Of a stretch of 64,000 nt of DNA, positions 48,310-61,900 are shown piece by piece (the stretch's first letter is position 1; each line of letters starts with the position of its first letter). The stretch is taken from positions 32,564,501-32,628,500 of the forward strand of contig NC_088106.1 of NCBI RefSeq assembly GCF_036370855.1, read 5' to 3'. Made by a program: the position numbers and the translations under genes. This stretch comes from Dromaius novaehollandiae. Lineage: Eukaryota; Chordata; Aves; Casuariiformes; Dromaiidae. Below the pieces are notes generated by a model. That model had not been told where the DNA came from, did not search any database, and saw only the letters and a program-made list of their open reading frames with translations.

Positions 48310-50448
48310 TTTGTCCTTCCTTGTTTCTCAATAGTTCCTAGATTGCCCCCCTCCCTGGATCAGCCCATTTTTAAGAAGCCTTTCACTTTGGCACTGAATC
48401 CCATCGCAGGTGGGAGTCAGAGCAAGGCAAAGTGCTTTTTGTTTGTCCAAGGGGCTTCAAATGGAAAATTCCAGATTTGTGACATTTGAATTCCCCTGCA
48501 GGCTAAAATGCCATGGGAGGGGCTATTTTCTTTGTTTCAGCTACCCCCTGCCTTGCACAGCCTAATCTCAGAAAGTCCCTACTGAGACATGACCCAGCCC
48601 TGAGTTTTGTGTGTTTGCCAGTAACTATTGCTATTGTGCTCATCACCTCTGGCTTGCGGCACTCTGAGCACATGCCTTCTCCTTTGCACTGCCCTAGCAA
48701 TGGCCACAGGGTGCAAAGGCAGTACACATGCTTTACAGACAGTCTGGCAAGCTCCTTGTAGCAGACCAAGAGAAGACGGTGACAGCTATCAGATAGCTAG
48801 ATCCCACCCTGCAGCCAGAAGGAATCAATACACTGTCCCATCACTAAACTGTTGTCACGCCTGCAATGCAATGCTGGAATTTGTGGTTCCCCCTCTCTTC
48901 CCATAGGTACTGCTCTCCCCCTTTGCCTGAAAACCTTCTCCAGCCAGCTGCAATCACTCCTGGTTTCTCTCTCTGCATCCATAACCAATGGGTCATGGAT
49001 AGGCTTCTCTAAGACCTGCCTCTGTGATGTTGCTGCAGGCTTGATGTCCCAATCTGTGGTGCAAGCTACAAAACAAACTGCAGATAGAGTCTGTCACACA
49101 CACATGAAATGGGAGTTCCTGGATCACAACAGCCAGTCCACAAACCCCAGCAGCATCCCTGGCCATCACCTGCTAGGGTTGACACCCCTGCCATGTACGC
49201 CCAACACAGTACAGGACCGTGCTGTCCTGGAGAGCAGGTATGCATTGGCACCAACAGCATTCACTAGTGGGGCCATTCACTAGGACAACCAACAGGCAGC
49301 CACCAATTTCAGGATGTCACTATCAGCAACTCATGGAGCTGCTGGTCTTCCTGCCCTGCCACAGATGGAGGCTGTGCTCAGCCTGGGATCCTCAGGTCAG
49401 GAGACAGCTTTCGTTATCCAGGTCCCAGCCAAAGCCATGCCCTGGCCTTCTCTGCAGCAAAGCAGTTCAGGAGCTGCCAGAGATCAGAAGTGCGTAGGAA
49501 GCCCTTGCCCATGGTGTGTGACGGTCCCAAACTAAACACAGAGGCCAGACTGGCCCATCAGTCACAGAGCCACGCATAGCTGACACAGCTGGAGTAGCAG
49601 GGCAAACAACTGCCTTGAAGCTCCCCTGAGTCGCAAGGGGCAGCAGACACTGGCTACATGAGCACGCTGTATACTCACCCTCTGTTTGCCTGCGGGACGC
49701 CCAGTGGTAAAGCCCAGCTCTCAGGCTTGATCACCAACCTCCCTTTGCAGTGTTCTGGATCTCCCATGCAGGCCCTTACCTCTCCCACTGCCTGCAGCCT
49801 CTAGGCAGCACTGACATGGGCTTACCCACAGCCTGTCCCTGTTCCCCAGCTGGTGCTGGCTGGGAGCATCCTGGGTTAACTCTTCTCTCTCCTCCTGCCT
49901 GGCTCAGGGCACAGAAACCTGCTGGTGGCTGGTGGTGGCCAGGTGCCACTCCATGCCAGAGCAGGGTGGAGCAGAGGTGGCTCTAGAGCAGATCCTAGCC
50001 CAGAGTCAGGTCAAGGATATCTCTCTACTAAGTGGCCTAGGGGAGGGGGCTGCTGAAGACCTTCAGGTGATGACCCCTCCACTGTGGGGCTTTGAGACTG
50101 CCCTTAGGGGAAGCTGGGTTGTTCCCATCGCCTGTGTGGCTCAGGCTGCTGGAGGTCCCCACAGGCTGGGTGAGCGGCACCCATGACCCCACTGGCTGTT
50201 TCAGCATTATCCTTAGCAATTCTCTCAGCATGGGTAGTTCCAGTTTCTCACTCCTTCATCCCCTGTTCTCCTATGAAAGCAGCACTTCTTGTGTTTAGAG
50301 CATCTCCACACTGTACCCAAGGCAGGGAATGCCTTGCTCCCACCACTAGGCAATGCCACTCTCCCATAAATATTCACTGCAACAAGAGCATTTTCAGGCC
50401 AGACTTTGGGAAGCTGTGGCCCTCTGAGGTCTTCCTCAACTGAGACAG
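48310..50448. other. TF upstream intergenic, part 1
   Basis: Mixed-composition sequence. The open frames are short and unlike any family I recognise. It may contain TF regulatory DNA; nothing definite seen. Confidence 0.55.
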
Positions 50449-50510
50449 GTAGATCTCACTGAGCTTCCTGTAGATCTCACCATTCCCAGCTTCCTGTAGA
50501 TCTCACCAAT
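50449..50510. repeat. Short minisatellite, three units
   Basis: The word gtagatctcac starts at 50449, 50470 and 50496, with units of 21 and 26 bp sharing agcttcct before each repeat. Confidence 0.85.
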
Positions 50511-53500
50511 CCTTGCACAATTCAGGATAGCAATACCCCCCACCCCATTCATGGGAACAAGAGACATAAGGTCTCACAGGAAGCTGTCCTGTAAGTTTCT
50601 CCCATAGTTTTTTGTTGGTTTGTTCTAAGATGCCTCTTCTAACAGACATCCCAAGAGAGCCTAGAAATTAGTGTCACTGAAAAAGGAATTTATCTGAGCA
50701 CATAAATAAGGGAGAAAATATGTGGAGATTTTGACTCCATAAAATATGTGGTTACAACACTACCCAGAGCAGAAAAGGTATTTGCCACCTGAGAGGTGAA
50801 GTGGAAGGACAACATGAGGAAGCACGGAAATCTCAAAGGGTGTGTTCATGTGACACAGGGGCAGTTGCTGTAAGAGCCCATACTATCTCACCTTTTGCCT
50901 ATGGTCAGATAATCCTGTGCTCAAATGGGGCAGTTCCCAGCCTCTTTTACATGGAGCACCCACTGCTCCTTTCTCTTCCTCTCACATCCCACCTCCATCC
51001 CCAATGCTCTCTTCAAATCTGCTGAGGGTATGGCAGTGCTGTGATGGGTGGTTTCACGTGTCTTTCTATTAACCCTTTTTCTTACTGAAGATGGAAATTC
51101 TTGTCTTTGAAGTTAACAAGTCAAAACTCTGGCTCGTGGAAGCAGGAGCAGCATTATTATTCAGATTGTCTTAGGTCTTCTATAGTACATCTTCATGAAG
51201 CAAGTTGCAGTATTACTACACATCACAAGTTCGTTGTATTGCAACATTACAGATCCTGGCTGTTCTGTTTTCAGAAAGAGGATGCTGCTAAAAATTACAT
51301 GAATGATGAAGAAATACAAATTAACACACCCTTCTGACCAACCATAGGCAATTGGTGATGCATAAACACATCTGACCCCTAAGAAAAGAACAGGGCTCCA
51401 CCCCCTGTTAAATAAAATTGAAGGTGAAGTAATACTACTTATTCCTACATCTCCCAGTGGAAAACTTATAACCATAAATCCACATGTGTACTCTGTGGTT
51501 TATGGCTGAAACAAGGCTGGACTGGAGTTTTAGTTACATCCTGAGGAAAGAATATAATTGCGATTGGGCTGGGATAAAGTTAGAACTGGCACAACCATCT
51601 GCCAGATGGCTCTGCTTTACTACAATGTTGGCTGTTCCCCATGGCAGAATTCAGCCTAGAGCCAAAGGCTAGCACTAAGCCTATGGAGCAGCTCTCAGCT
51701 GAAGGGAGGCTGGATTGGAGCTCTGGTTGTGTGCATGTGGGGAAAACATTAACTAGGGAGAAGAAAAGCTGTGATCAAGACACCATACCAACACAGGCAT
51801 CTCACCATACTCTTTGCAGTAGTTATTTCATTAGAGATGTTCCTATCTAACAATGAAGGCATCTGGAGATAGTGCTGCTGTTCCCAGGGGTCACCAGGCT
51901 GGCACTTGCACAGACATCCAGCTCACCTCAAGATATTAAGGAGATAAAGCATTGAAAATGGGGGGAAAAATAGAAAAAAAAAAAAGGATTCAATCCCACC
52001 ACTGAGTTGTGACAGACTAAGGGCAGAGGGCAATACACCCACCAGGACACTGTCCTCATCTATACATCTTGTTTCCCCTCAGAAATGGGAATTTCTAGGT
52101 TGTGACTCAGAAAAGACTGGAGTCTGCTGGTAGCAAATATACTGACTTGGTCAACCATGAAAATGGGCTTAGTCCTCAAATTTTCTTCCTGTCCTGGCCA
52201 CAGAGGTCATGTTGCAACAAGCTGAAGGCCAGTGGAGTAGGCCATCCGTAGCCTGATGGGAACCCATTTTTCTAGAACTTCTTCCCTGCTCCTCTATCTA
52301 TTGCCAGGATGGGGAACAGCACCAAAACCGGCTCTGAACTGGCAAAGATGACCTTGTCAACATATGGGAGAAGATGGTGGGTGCTAGGAAGGGCAGGGAG
52401 AAGTCAGGGGGCTTCTGCAGGACTGGCTTACCTATTTGGTGTTTGCATCTGGGGAAAATTCCTCTGCTCCTCCCTGATCACAGGGGACTCCTAGAAGAGG
52501 GACTAGTTCACTTTCTCTCCAGAGCCCGGGTAGGGATGGATCTTGCAGAAGCTGTAAAGCCATGCCATGGGAAGGCCAGCTCCACAAGCATGTCCGTGAC
52601 TGGTGGTGGACTGGAACCAGCTGTACATTCCCCATGATTCCCAAGGCCCAGATATCTGCTTAGATACCTGAAGTGCTGTAGCATGCTTTCCAGAAACCTG
52701 CTTTCATCCCCTGTTTGAACGCTTGGGCCAATTTTGAGGCTGTGCTCCAACTCCAGAGTCACTGTGGTTAGTTTATTCACAGGCAATGCCACAAACCCAT
52801 TTTCCTGTTGGTTAGGAGAAATACTTGCTGCAGGTTATGACTGTGTTGCAATATGCTGTTTTCTACCTGGGATGAGCTGAACTGGCCAGAGGAGAGTGGG
52901 AGCTGATGACCTCTGAATCAATATTTGCTTCTAAATATTGCTTAATTTCCAAACAACACACAGCAAACAAAGAGCACTCTGTCGATTTTAAGCAGCTCCT
53001 TCCAGCTCAGAGCTCTAAGCTCAGCTACAGTCTGCAGTCTCTTTTCTGAATCTGCTTACCATGTCACACCATTACAGGCTGTTGTTTTTGGCTGTAACTA
53101 ATCAACACAATAGCCAGGTGCTAGAAACCCAATTCCTTCTACCTCACAATGGCTGTTCTGCAGGAAGGTGTCACTGCCCACAATCCTATCCACGCACATT
53201 CCCCATCTGGCAACTGCCAACCAATCCAGCATTGATGGGGGAGGGAGGGGGAGAAGGTTTTCTTGATTAAGAAGCAGCCATGCTGCCTACTCTCTGTAAA
53301 AGCCACCAGCCTCATTCCTGAAGTGGTGACTTCTGCTCTGTCAGCCAGAGGTCAATGAGAAACTCCCATCAGATATTTAATTAGTGACATTCCTCTTAGT
53401 GAAGCATTCCAGTTTGCTTAATTAACCCAATGATTAACAGGATTACCAGCTACTCTGTGCAACTTTGGGAACTGCAATATTCTCAAAGGGTTTTTGGAAG

Positions 53501-54704
53501 GGAACAAAGAAAAAGGCCGTGGGTTAATCATTTCTGCTGAAGACACTTGTAAATACAGCTGCTTGAGCTGGATAACATTCATACCTGTTTCCAAGGGGGT
53601 TTTCCAAGCATGTTCCCTCTATGCAAAGACATGTGGGAACAAACCAGCAAATACCAATAGTCTGGAAGGGGCAGGAGTGCCAGTTGTCCTGCACAGCCAC
53701 AGTGCCCTCAGCTCTCCTGCAGCCTGCATGCCCAGGTCTCACTCTGGTGCAAGAGCCAAACAGTTGCACAACTGCTCTGTTCATAAAATGGCTGTGTCCA
53801 GCTTTGAAGGACGTGCCGGCCTGTCTCCACAGGAGCCCGTCTCCACAAGGACCATCTCTGCGCTGTCTCAGATGATTCATTTGGAGGAAGAGAGAGAACA
53901 GAAGAAAGGGCAGTTTCCTTCCAGGGAAGGATGGGTCTCTGGCTCATGTGAGCCCCCATGCACACATCTGGGACAAGGGAGAAGCAGTGTGAGCAGGGAT
54001 GCAGAGGGGGAGGCAGAAGGTCAGTGTGGACAAAGAGTAATTTTGCACGAGCAGTGGGCACAGAGTTCCCCCTGAAGACAGATAGCAGAGACAGGCAGCC
54101 AAAAGGAAACCATACGAGAAAGCAAGGAAAAACGCTGACTTCATGATCTGTAAGCCTTTCCCAGGAGAAAAATTAAGGAAAGTCCAAGGTGTTTAAGAGA
54201 AAGGTGCTGGATGCTGGCCAGAAGGACCATGGTCCTGTCTCTTGGAAGAGAGCACACATCCATAGTGATGTGGAAGATTCCTGTGCCCTACGGACACTGG
54301 GCTGGGCTGGAGAAATCTCACTCAGGTAAACAACGTGCCTCTCTGCTAACATCGCTGGCTTCAGCAGCAGCAGCCTGGTGCAGAGGCGCAGCCTAAGCAG
54401 AGCTACGCAAAGCAGTGCTTTGCAGCGTGAGCCCCAGGCCAGCAGTGCTCACTAGCTGCCAGAGAGCAGCTCTTGGTGCTGGATCTGGCCCAAGGAACGG
54501 GAGATTGAACCTCCTGTCATCCTCCCAAGCTCATGAGCAGCCTGGCCAGCCTGGCATGCCAGCCCACTGTTGCGCCCAAGCATTGTATTCAACTGTTTGA
54601 TAGCCTCTCTGGCAAAAAAATAAGATTTGGGCATTAAATGAACAGGAAAAGGGTCAGCTCACTAGTGGGTCAAGCTGAACTTTACCTCTTGCTGTTCAGC
54701 CCCT
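50511..54704. other. TF upstream intergenic, part 2
   Basis: No gene recognised. Open frames up to 193 codons (53494-54075 plus) look like chance. An ATTA-rich patch lies at 53371-53450. Confidence 0.5.
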
Positions 54705-55430
54705 TTCCAGTTAGTTAATTCATGGTAATCATTAATATTGAATCCCTGGTGTGTACTGAATCTCACAATAACTCATTCTTAAGCTGTCATGACACCTACA
54801 TGTTGTTACAAGACCTGTTTGTAGCCATCTTCCTTGAGAGTATTTTAACACTGTCCTGTGGCTATTCATTTTCCTCATTGATTAATAATGGGGATTTTTA
54901 AAGCACCAAAAAATTGTTAGCCATCATTCCTTTCTGCAGCACTTTTGTTGCCATTTTGTAAATGTTTCAAAGCAGCATTATAGGAAATTAATAGCAATAA
55001 GATTTCAGAATAACAGAAAGGCTTAATCGTTATTGGAGACTCCTCGAATTCCAGTCAAATTAATTTTCCTCTGTGTTTGAAATTTTCAGAGGAGACCTGG
55101 CAGGTCAACAGTTATGAGTCTTGCAAACATCTCACCCTTTCATACTAAATAGCTAATTAAAACATGACATCAGTGACTAAATACTAGCCCATGAAAACCT
55201 AGCAGCAGTATTTTCTTCTGGAAAAACTGATGCAATGGAGTAGGTGAAGAATGATTTTTCATTAACTCATTAACTGCTGGGAATTAACTTACAAGGCTGT
55301 TTGTTAGACCCAAAATAAGCAGAGTTCATGGAAATCATTAATTTGATTAAAAGTGAAGGAAAAAAACGTAATCAGATAATTTTTGCTTTGAATGCCCAGA
55401 CACTGTAGCCGAAATCAAGTCCTAAAAGGC
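54705..55430. promoter_or_regulatory. Candidate conserved noncoding element / enhancer
   Basis: A 0.7-kb AT-rich block with repeated homeodomain cores (attaat, ctaattaaa, aaattaatt, ttgattaa), no ORF and no repeat signature. It contrasts with GC-richer flanks. Conservation was not tested. Confidence 0.35.
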
Positions 55431-58346
55431 ATTCAGTGCTGTTTTTAGAGGAAGACTAGAGTCCCTGAAGATTAACATGGTTAACCTTTACTTTCAGGAA
55501 CATCTGCTTCCTTTTCTCAGACCCACATACTAATAGCATGTCCTGGCAATTTGTTTCCTTGGTACAAAATGCCTCATTGCCCCAGCCGTGTAGAACACAG
55601 CGAGCTCCCCCCAGCTCTCCGCTGCAGGCACCCTGCCAAGACCCCAAGGTGCCACCTGACGTGCCCAGAAAGCCCTAGAGAGCTTGGGTCTTCGTAGCTT
55701 CATGGTTACCAGTAAAATGGGCTTCGCAAATGGGTGAGGACACGCATGGATCTTGGTGCCTGGTTTAACAGCTAACAAACACAAAACACAGGTCGTTACA
55801 GACCAGAGATTACAGACAGCCAAACTGACCTTTGAAACACCTACCTGAAATCCCACCTACAGCTCTTGAAAGTAACCCTTAGAGCTATTGCACACTGTCC
55901 ATTTGGCTTTCTGCTTTCCCAACAACCTAATATTGCCCTCTCTGTTTCCAGTCACTGATGCAGATCACAATCTCAGCATTTTGCAGAAGGAGAAGGGGAA
56001 GAAGGATTTTTTTTTAACCTGCGTCCGGTGCAAGCCAGTGAGCCAGGCCGTGGTGGTGCATGCCAGTGTGAGCATGCACCTGGTTACTCTCAGCTTATTC
56101 TACTATGCCCTGGTTACTTTCAGGTGTGGGCAGACCACACTTTGGGCATCCAAGGGCTGCAGGAGGGGGATGTTGGCCTGGGACCCCACATTCTCTTCTC
56201 ATCTGGGTTTGTAAGAACAGTTTGATGTCAGGGACTGCAGCTAAGCCTATTGCCTGAGGGACACTGGCCCTCGCAATGATACTTAGCGTTAACGAACATG
56301 CTTCCAAAGAGCCGGTGCTTTGTGAAAGCTGCAAAAGGCCCGAGGTGTCTGCGAACTTGATATACCACGCACCTGCAGGATGGTGCACAGCACAGCAGTG
56401 ACGTCCCAGTGAAGAAGGATACAGGTCCTCTCAAAGAGCAGATCTTATTTCCCAGGTAATGCAGAGATGGGGATGTGTTACTGCTGTGCCCTCACCTACC
56501 TTCGCCCTTCTGCAGAGGATGGGAGCCTGCCACAGCCAGGGCTGGACCCTGTAAGATGCATTATTCACAACAGCCCAGCATTTCTTGCATGGCAGAGAGG
56601 ACCTAGGCGGATCCTCTTCCCTGTCAGTGCTGGTGACCACCATATCATTAGTGAAAGACCTCACCTCGTTGCAGGATCTCTAGTAAGCCCAAAGGCAGGC
56701 TTGACCTTTCAATCCCCACCTCCCTCCCAAGAAGCCCAGAAATTAATTTCCTGGCCTGTCAGTCAGGATGTTCTCACCAAGATACAATTCTAGCACAAGC
56801 GGACCAGGGGAACAGCTCCTCCTGTTCTTGCCGCTCTGCTCCCTGGTCACCCTGGCTTGGCACAGCTTTGCAGGCACTGCTGGGCCCTGGCTCGCAGACT
56901 TCCTTGTACCTTTCAGTAATTGCTGTTTTGGAATATGGAAAATAATACAAGTCTCAGGGATATTAAGAAACCAGGCAGGAACAAAGAGGGGGGAGACAAA
57001 AAGTCAAGCTAAGAAGATTTCAAACCTCCTCCTAAAGGCTTTTAGGCCCCCTTGGCTTTTTAATCCTCTCAGCATTTCCAGCTGTGAAGATAAAGGAACA
57101 GAAATCCTAGGCAGAGGTGCAGGGCCCTGGATAGGGCTCCAGGGCATGTGTCTGGCTGCGGCCTGGGCCCCAGGGAGTGAGTTCTGGGAGGGGGTGGTAA
57201 AGAAGAGGAGAGGTTTGGGGTCAGAGGATGTTTGGGGTATGACCGTAGAGCAGGGAGAGCTGGGGTTAACGTGGGGCACCTACCTGCTTGCCTTTGCCCG
57301 AATCTTTTGTCAGAACCAAGACAAGAATTTTCCTTCTTTTTCTCGCTCGTATTTGTTTTCTCTTTCCTTCCCATATCCCCTGTTCCTGCTTTTATGAGGG
57401 GTGTCATTTAAAATCTGATTTGTTGTTGCTTATTTTGATTCAAATCAAACCAAAACAAGACATTGTTCAGACAGAAAAAAACTGGCAACTGATTTTGTCT
57501 TGTAAGAAAAGCTTCTCTTGGTCTCAAAATAATTTGAACAGGACTCAGCAGCCGTCTCCCAGTGCTCCCGCAGTTCATTAGCCTCAGGAGCCGCCAGGAA
57601 CACCCTGTGCCTTGCACGTCGGCATCTCAGCACTGGGGGAAGTAATGGCAAAGCCCAGTTAGTGTGATGTGGCCCTAACAGCTCCTGAAAACTGTTGGGA
57701 GAATAAGGAAGGAACTAAAAGAATGTCTTGCTTCAGATGTTTTACTGAAAGTTGCATAATGTAAGGAAACTTGTTTTTGCTCTGTAGGTCTGATGATTGG
57801 TCATGATATAGACAAAGGATTCTGTGTGCTTGTTGGGGAGAAATGGCTTCATGCCACAAATCTAATCACAGAGGAAAATTAACTCCTGCTGGGGTTTCTG
57901 CCATAGGCTGGGAGCCTTTGATTGCTGGCCGTGAATGAGGGTCTCAGCACGGCCATGCCCACAGGTCTACGATGCCAAGCCCAGACCTGCTGTTTTGGTG
58001 CAGTCCTTTCCAGACATCCCTCCACCAGCAGTTTTGCCCTTCACCACGTGCTTCTTTGATCACTAAAACCTTTTTCACATCTTGTGCATCAGCCATTGGG
58101 ATCAGCTCCAGGCAGAAACCCCTTTCTGTATTGTGCCATTCAAATCTTGGATGGACACACCAACAGCCACAGTGCACTGGGACCATGTGTTGAGGGCAGA
58201 AAGAGACAGCAAGCCTTGGAAAAACAAGTTGGTATGTGGTCAGCTATGCAGTTCTACAAGAAATGTCCGTCACTGAAACGTATCAGCACCTATTACATGC
58301 TCTCTCATTTTTTAACCATGCAGACCAAAGCCAAAAATGCTGCACA
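55431..58346. other. TF upstream intergenic, part 3
   Basis: No recognised gene. The longest open frame (56768-57397 plus, 209 codons) has no recognisable domain and low-complexity hydrophobic ends. Confidence 0.5.
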
Positions 58347-58915
58347 GTGTTAGGGCCCTAAGGGCACTAATAGGCCTTAATGGCCCAGAGCAGCCTCACT
58401 TGGGGCCTCCACCTCACATCCGCCCATGGGCCGCGGAGCCTATTTCAGGTCAGCCCAGGGCCTTCAGTCCCTGCCTGAGCTGTGCAGGAGGCCTGTGCCT
58501 GGCTGTGGGCTCTGTTGATCCTGACCCAGACCTGCAGACTGACTTCCTGGCTTGACCTTGGTCCTGCCTCATCACTGTGGATGTGCCTGGTGATCGCTAG
58601 ACCTTGTCCTGACTCGGACCTGCAGACTCACTTCCCGGCTTGATGTCAGTCCTGCTGCCTCATCATCATGGACCTGCCCAGTGATCACTGAACCAGATCC
58701 GGACCCTGACCCACAAGCTGACTGCCTGGCCTGGCCCCACCCCCATGGAGATGCCTGATGCCTGGGGCTGGAGGCTGCCCCCCCATCCTGCCCTGCTCCC
58801 TCGTGGGGCAGCGGGACAGGCCCTGGCTGTGAGGCCCTGCCCTGCTACCGTGGGGAGCCCCCACTGCCACCAGCCCCCAGGAAGTTGCCATCCTGCATGG
58901 TGCCCTGATACATGG
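58347..58915. mobile_element. Candidate degraded solo LTR
   Basis: A GC-rich block beginning TGTTAGGGCCC and possibly ending TGATACA, the TG...CA form of retroviral LTRs, abruptly different from the AT-richer flanks. It contains a degenerate internal tandem repeat. No target-site duplication, coding region or primer-binding site is evident; the family was not identified. Confidence 0.25.
58521..58740. repeat. Degenerate tandem repeat, about 90-97 bp period
   Basis: The motif ctgac..cagacctgcagact then cttcctggcttga recurs from 58521, 58609 and 58706 with substitutions; about 2.4 copies. Confidence 0.65.
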
Positions 58916-61900
58916 AAGAGAGCAATACAAAGCTATCTCATGGCTAGACAAGGGAATGAAAAACAAAACGTCAGCTGTCTTGTAGGACGGTGAACTAATG
59001 CACCAATCCAGTTATAGCCCATGTTATTCTAGGCAATTGTTTTTTATATGTGGCAGTAAATATATCCCACTGAAGTGGTACCAACCTTTTCTACTGAGTG
59101 CTGGCTCTTGAAGATATCCCACATGGCTCCACAGCATTGAGCTGACATCGTCGCTGTCTTCTCTAAACAAGCCATGTAGAAATAACATGAAGAAAGAGCA
59201 GGAAAGACTTTATGAAGATCCTATTGCAAACAAAATATTTGTTCTAGCACATTCCACTTCAAGTGGGAAATCCCCAGGAGAAGACAAGGTTGGCCTTTAA
59301 TCAAGGACATCAGACTTGTGTAATGCCAGAGGGCTTCAGGGAAGCTGCAACATTTGTCTAGTAAATATCGTCCTTCGCCAACCAATGCCTCCTTTCCTGC
59401 CTCCCAGAGGATGCTGACATAAATGTGAGAGGACTGCACAGAAGGCAAAAATCTTCTCAGTGGAGCATTTTACACCAGAAGAGCAACCAGCTTTCATTCA
59501 TTAACACAACACTTCTATCTTAGTAGCACTTGAAGGTTCCATATGTGACAGAGGAATTAATAAATTATTAGAAATGTTTACCTTATGAGTTTTGGAGAAA
59601 CCAAAAGAAGGAATCATCTCACCCTACTTTAGCCCTCTAAAAGTTAAATCTAGGCTTCCTCTATCATCCAAGGGTACAGAGAGCTTCAGAGGGCAGTCTA
59701 CACCACCACAGCAGAGGTAGCGTGAGGTACCCTAAGGATGTGACACAGAGGGCACACATGACAGCTCAGCCAGGACACACACCTGCCTGGTGGCTAGTTG
59801 AGGTGGTTCCCACCCTTAGCAACCATAGCTGAATTAAAGGATTAACTCGTTACAAATCAAGCTGTCCTGTTTTTAACGGGAAACATAGCCACTGGGAGCA
59901 GTTCAGCTTACACCCAGCAGTGGCTAACTTATCACAGTATGAATCAGGGTTAAATCCACTGTACTCACAAATGCCAAAGTACAGGTTGTTCATTTATCCA
60001 GCAGCCACAGTGCAAATTTTTCTGGCCACAGATGAATGCTTAAAAATAAAAGGAGGGGAGGTGGAAAGATAAGGGAAGAAAATGTGGAGGATGTACCGTT
60101 AGCTGGACTCTTATGCAGGGATACGCTCCTTAGAGGCTTAAGCACCTTGACAGAGGGGTCAGAGCCAAGGCCAGTCACTCTCTCAGCTCATGCATACATT
60201 AGCACTCAGGGTATTGGCTTGAGAGGACAAAGTAGTGGAAAAAGTGTCCCAACCCAAACCTTGAACACAGTAGTTTCCTGAAGTTTTCAGCAGGGTGATG
60301 AGCCTATCAAACTGAGAGAATGGCTGCTTGACTTCACTTTGCTCCATCTACAATCTTCAGCAGCAGGTGCTGAGCCAAGAAGCAAACTCCAACATTTTGG
60401 GCACAAGGTGCAAGGCACAAGGCACAAGCTTCCTCTCCAAGAACTTTCTGCTCATACAGCAAGACCCCAGACTGCTTTTGGAGCCCTAACACATATCAAG
60501 ATGGTTTCCCAATTCATGGACAGATCCCATGGTCTGCAGATTTTAACTCAGCCTTTACCCAGTCCACAGCTCTCAAACTCTCATGTTCACACATCTCAGA
60601 CTGGGAGACTGTGATGGTGAAAGGGAAAGCAGAGATCTGTAAGACTGTGATCTGTAAGATTAGCTAAGGTTAAGGAGCAGTGTAAAGATGGAGAGAGGCC
60701 TTATTCACTATCTCCTGGTTTTGAAGAGAACAGCTCAGGAGAGGCCTGTTTATTTACTAGCTTGACATGCCAGATATTTTCTTTGCTTTGCAAAACATGG
60801 TCTCACATCACCTTTCCACTGGTATTTACACAGTCTGTCAGAGTGATGATGACACAATCCCTTTGGAAGTGGGGCTCTATTCAGATATCCTGGCTCCTTA
60901 TTGGGAAATGAATCATTTTTTAAAAAAACAGCAGATTTTAAATAGCAAACATGCAGCCATCATGAACAGTGCAGCACTGGGAAAGTTCTGCTGTTGAGCT
61001 GGCATGATGTGATGAGCTCTGTCTTTTCCATGGATGTTTGGAGAAAGGGAGAAGGGCTGAAGCCTCCTCCCACGTCCTGTGCAGGAGCAGAGTGTGTGCT
61101 GTCCACTGGCCATGCCACTTACCTGTCATTGCAAAGGCAATGAGGGAAGATGAGGCTAACAGCAGGCTGGGACCAGCCAGCCATCGAACACTGCCTGTGC
61201 CTCACCAGTTAGAGTGGTACCATGGTAGTTTATCCCCATATGCCACAGCACTATAGGTCTGCTACAGACTACTTGGGAGGCCCCAGGAGTAGTGCTCCCA
61301 CACCACATACCCAGAAGAAGTGAAACTGGCCACCTGGTGCAACCTGAATGCTCCATCACTCAAAAATACAATCTGTTCATGATACTGTGAGGTGAGGACT
61401 GATCTGGATGGGATGATGGTGCTTTTTGCCTGCTTTGACTTTCTGATGCTTGACTCTGTGTTGGTCTGTTTGAAGAAAAATAATGCTCCCAGATTGGCCA
61501 AGGATGATCTGGAAAGAGACACATCCTGTACTGACAGAAGGACAACACTGCTAAGGTCTCTGAAGTGCTAGTATTCATTCCCTGGGGCACACGGCGTGTT
61601 GTGAAGGGGAATCACAGCAACCTCTCCCTGGATGTACCAAGTATGGGAGCACACATCACTCTCCAGAGGGGTATTCAGACTCTCCAAGGCTGGTAGGAAT
61701 CAGTGCAGCTACACAGATACCAGCAGAGCTTTTCCGTTACTGGTGATCTGACCTTGTGTCTGTGATTTTTCCCTAACCTATTTTAAACTGTATGTATGTG
61801 TATGGACTCTCTCTTCTTTGTCTTCTTTCTATGCCTAACGGCCCTGTATTCCAGTCTCTCTCTCTCTCCTGGTGCCCAGCTCCTCCCAACCTGTACCTCC

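Noticed and set aside
53494..54075. 193-codon plus-strand open frame
   Set aside because: No recognisable motif, and overlapping frames on both strands are also open; chance.
56768..57397. 209-codon plus-strand open frame upstream of TF
   Set aside because: No family resemblance, low-complexity ends and no coding-like periodicity noticed; most likely chance.
57944..58186. 80-codon minus-strand frame with protein-like texture
   Set aside because: No clear flanking splice sites or family match; not enough to call an exon.
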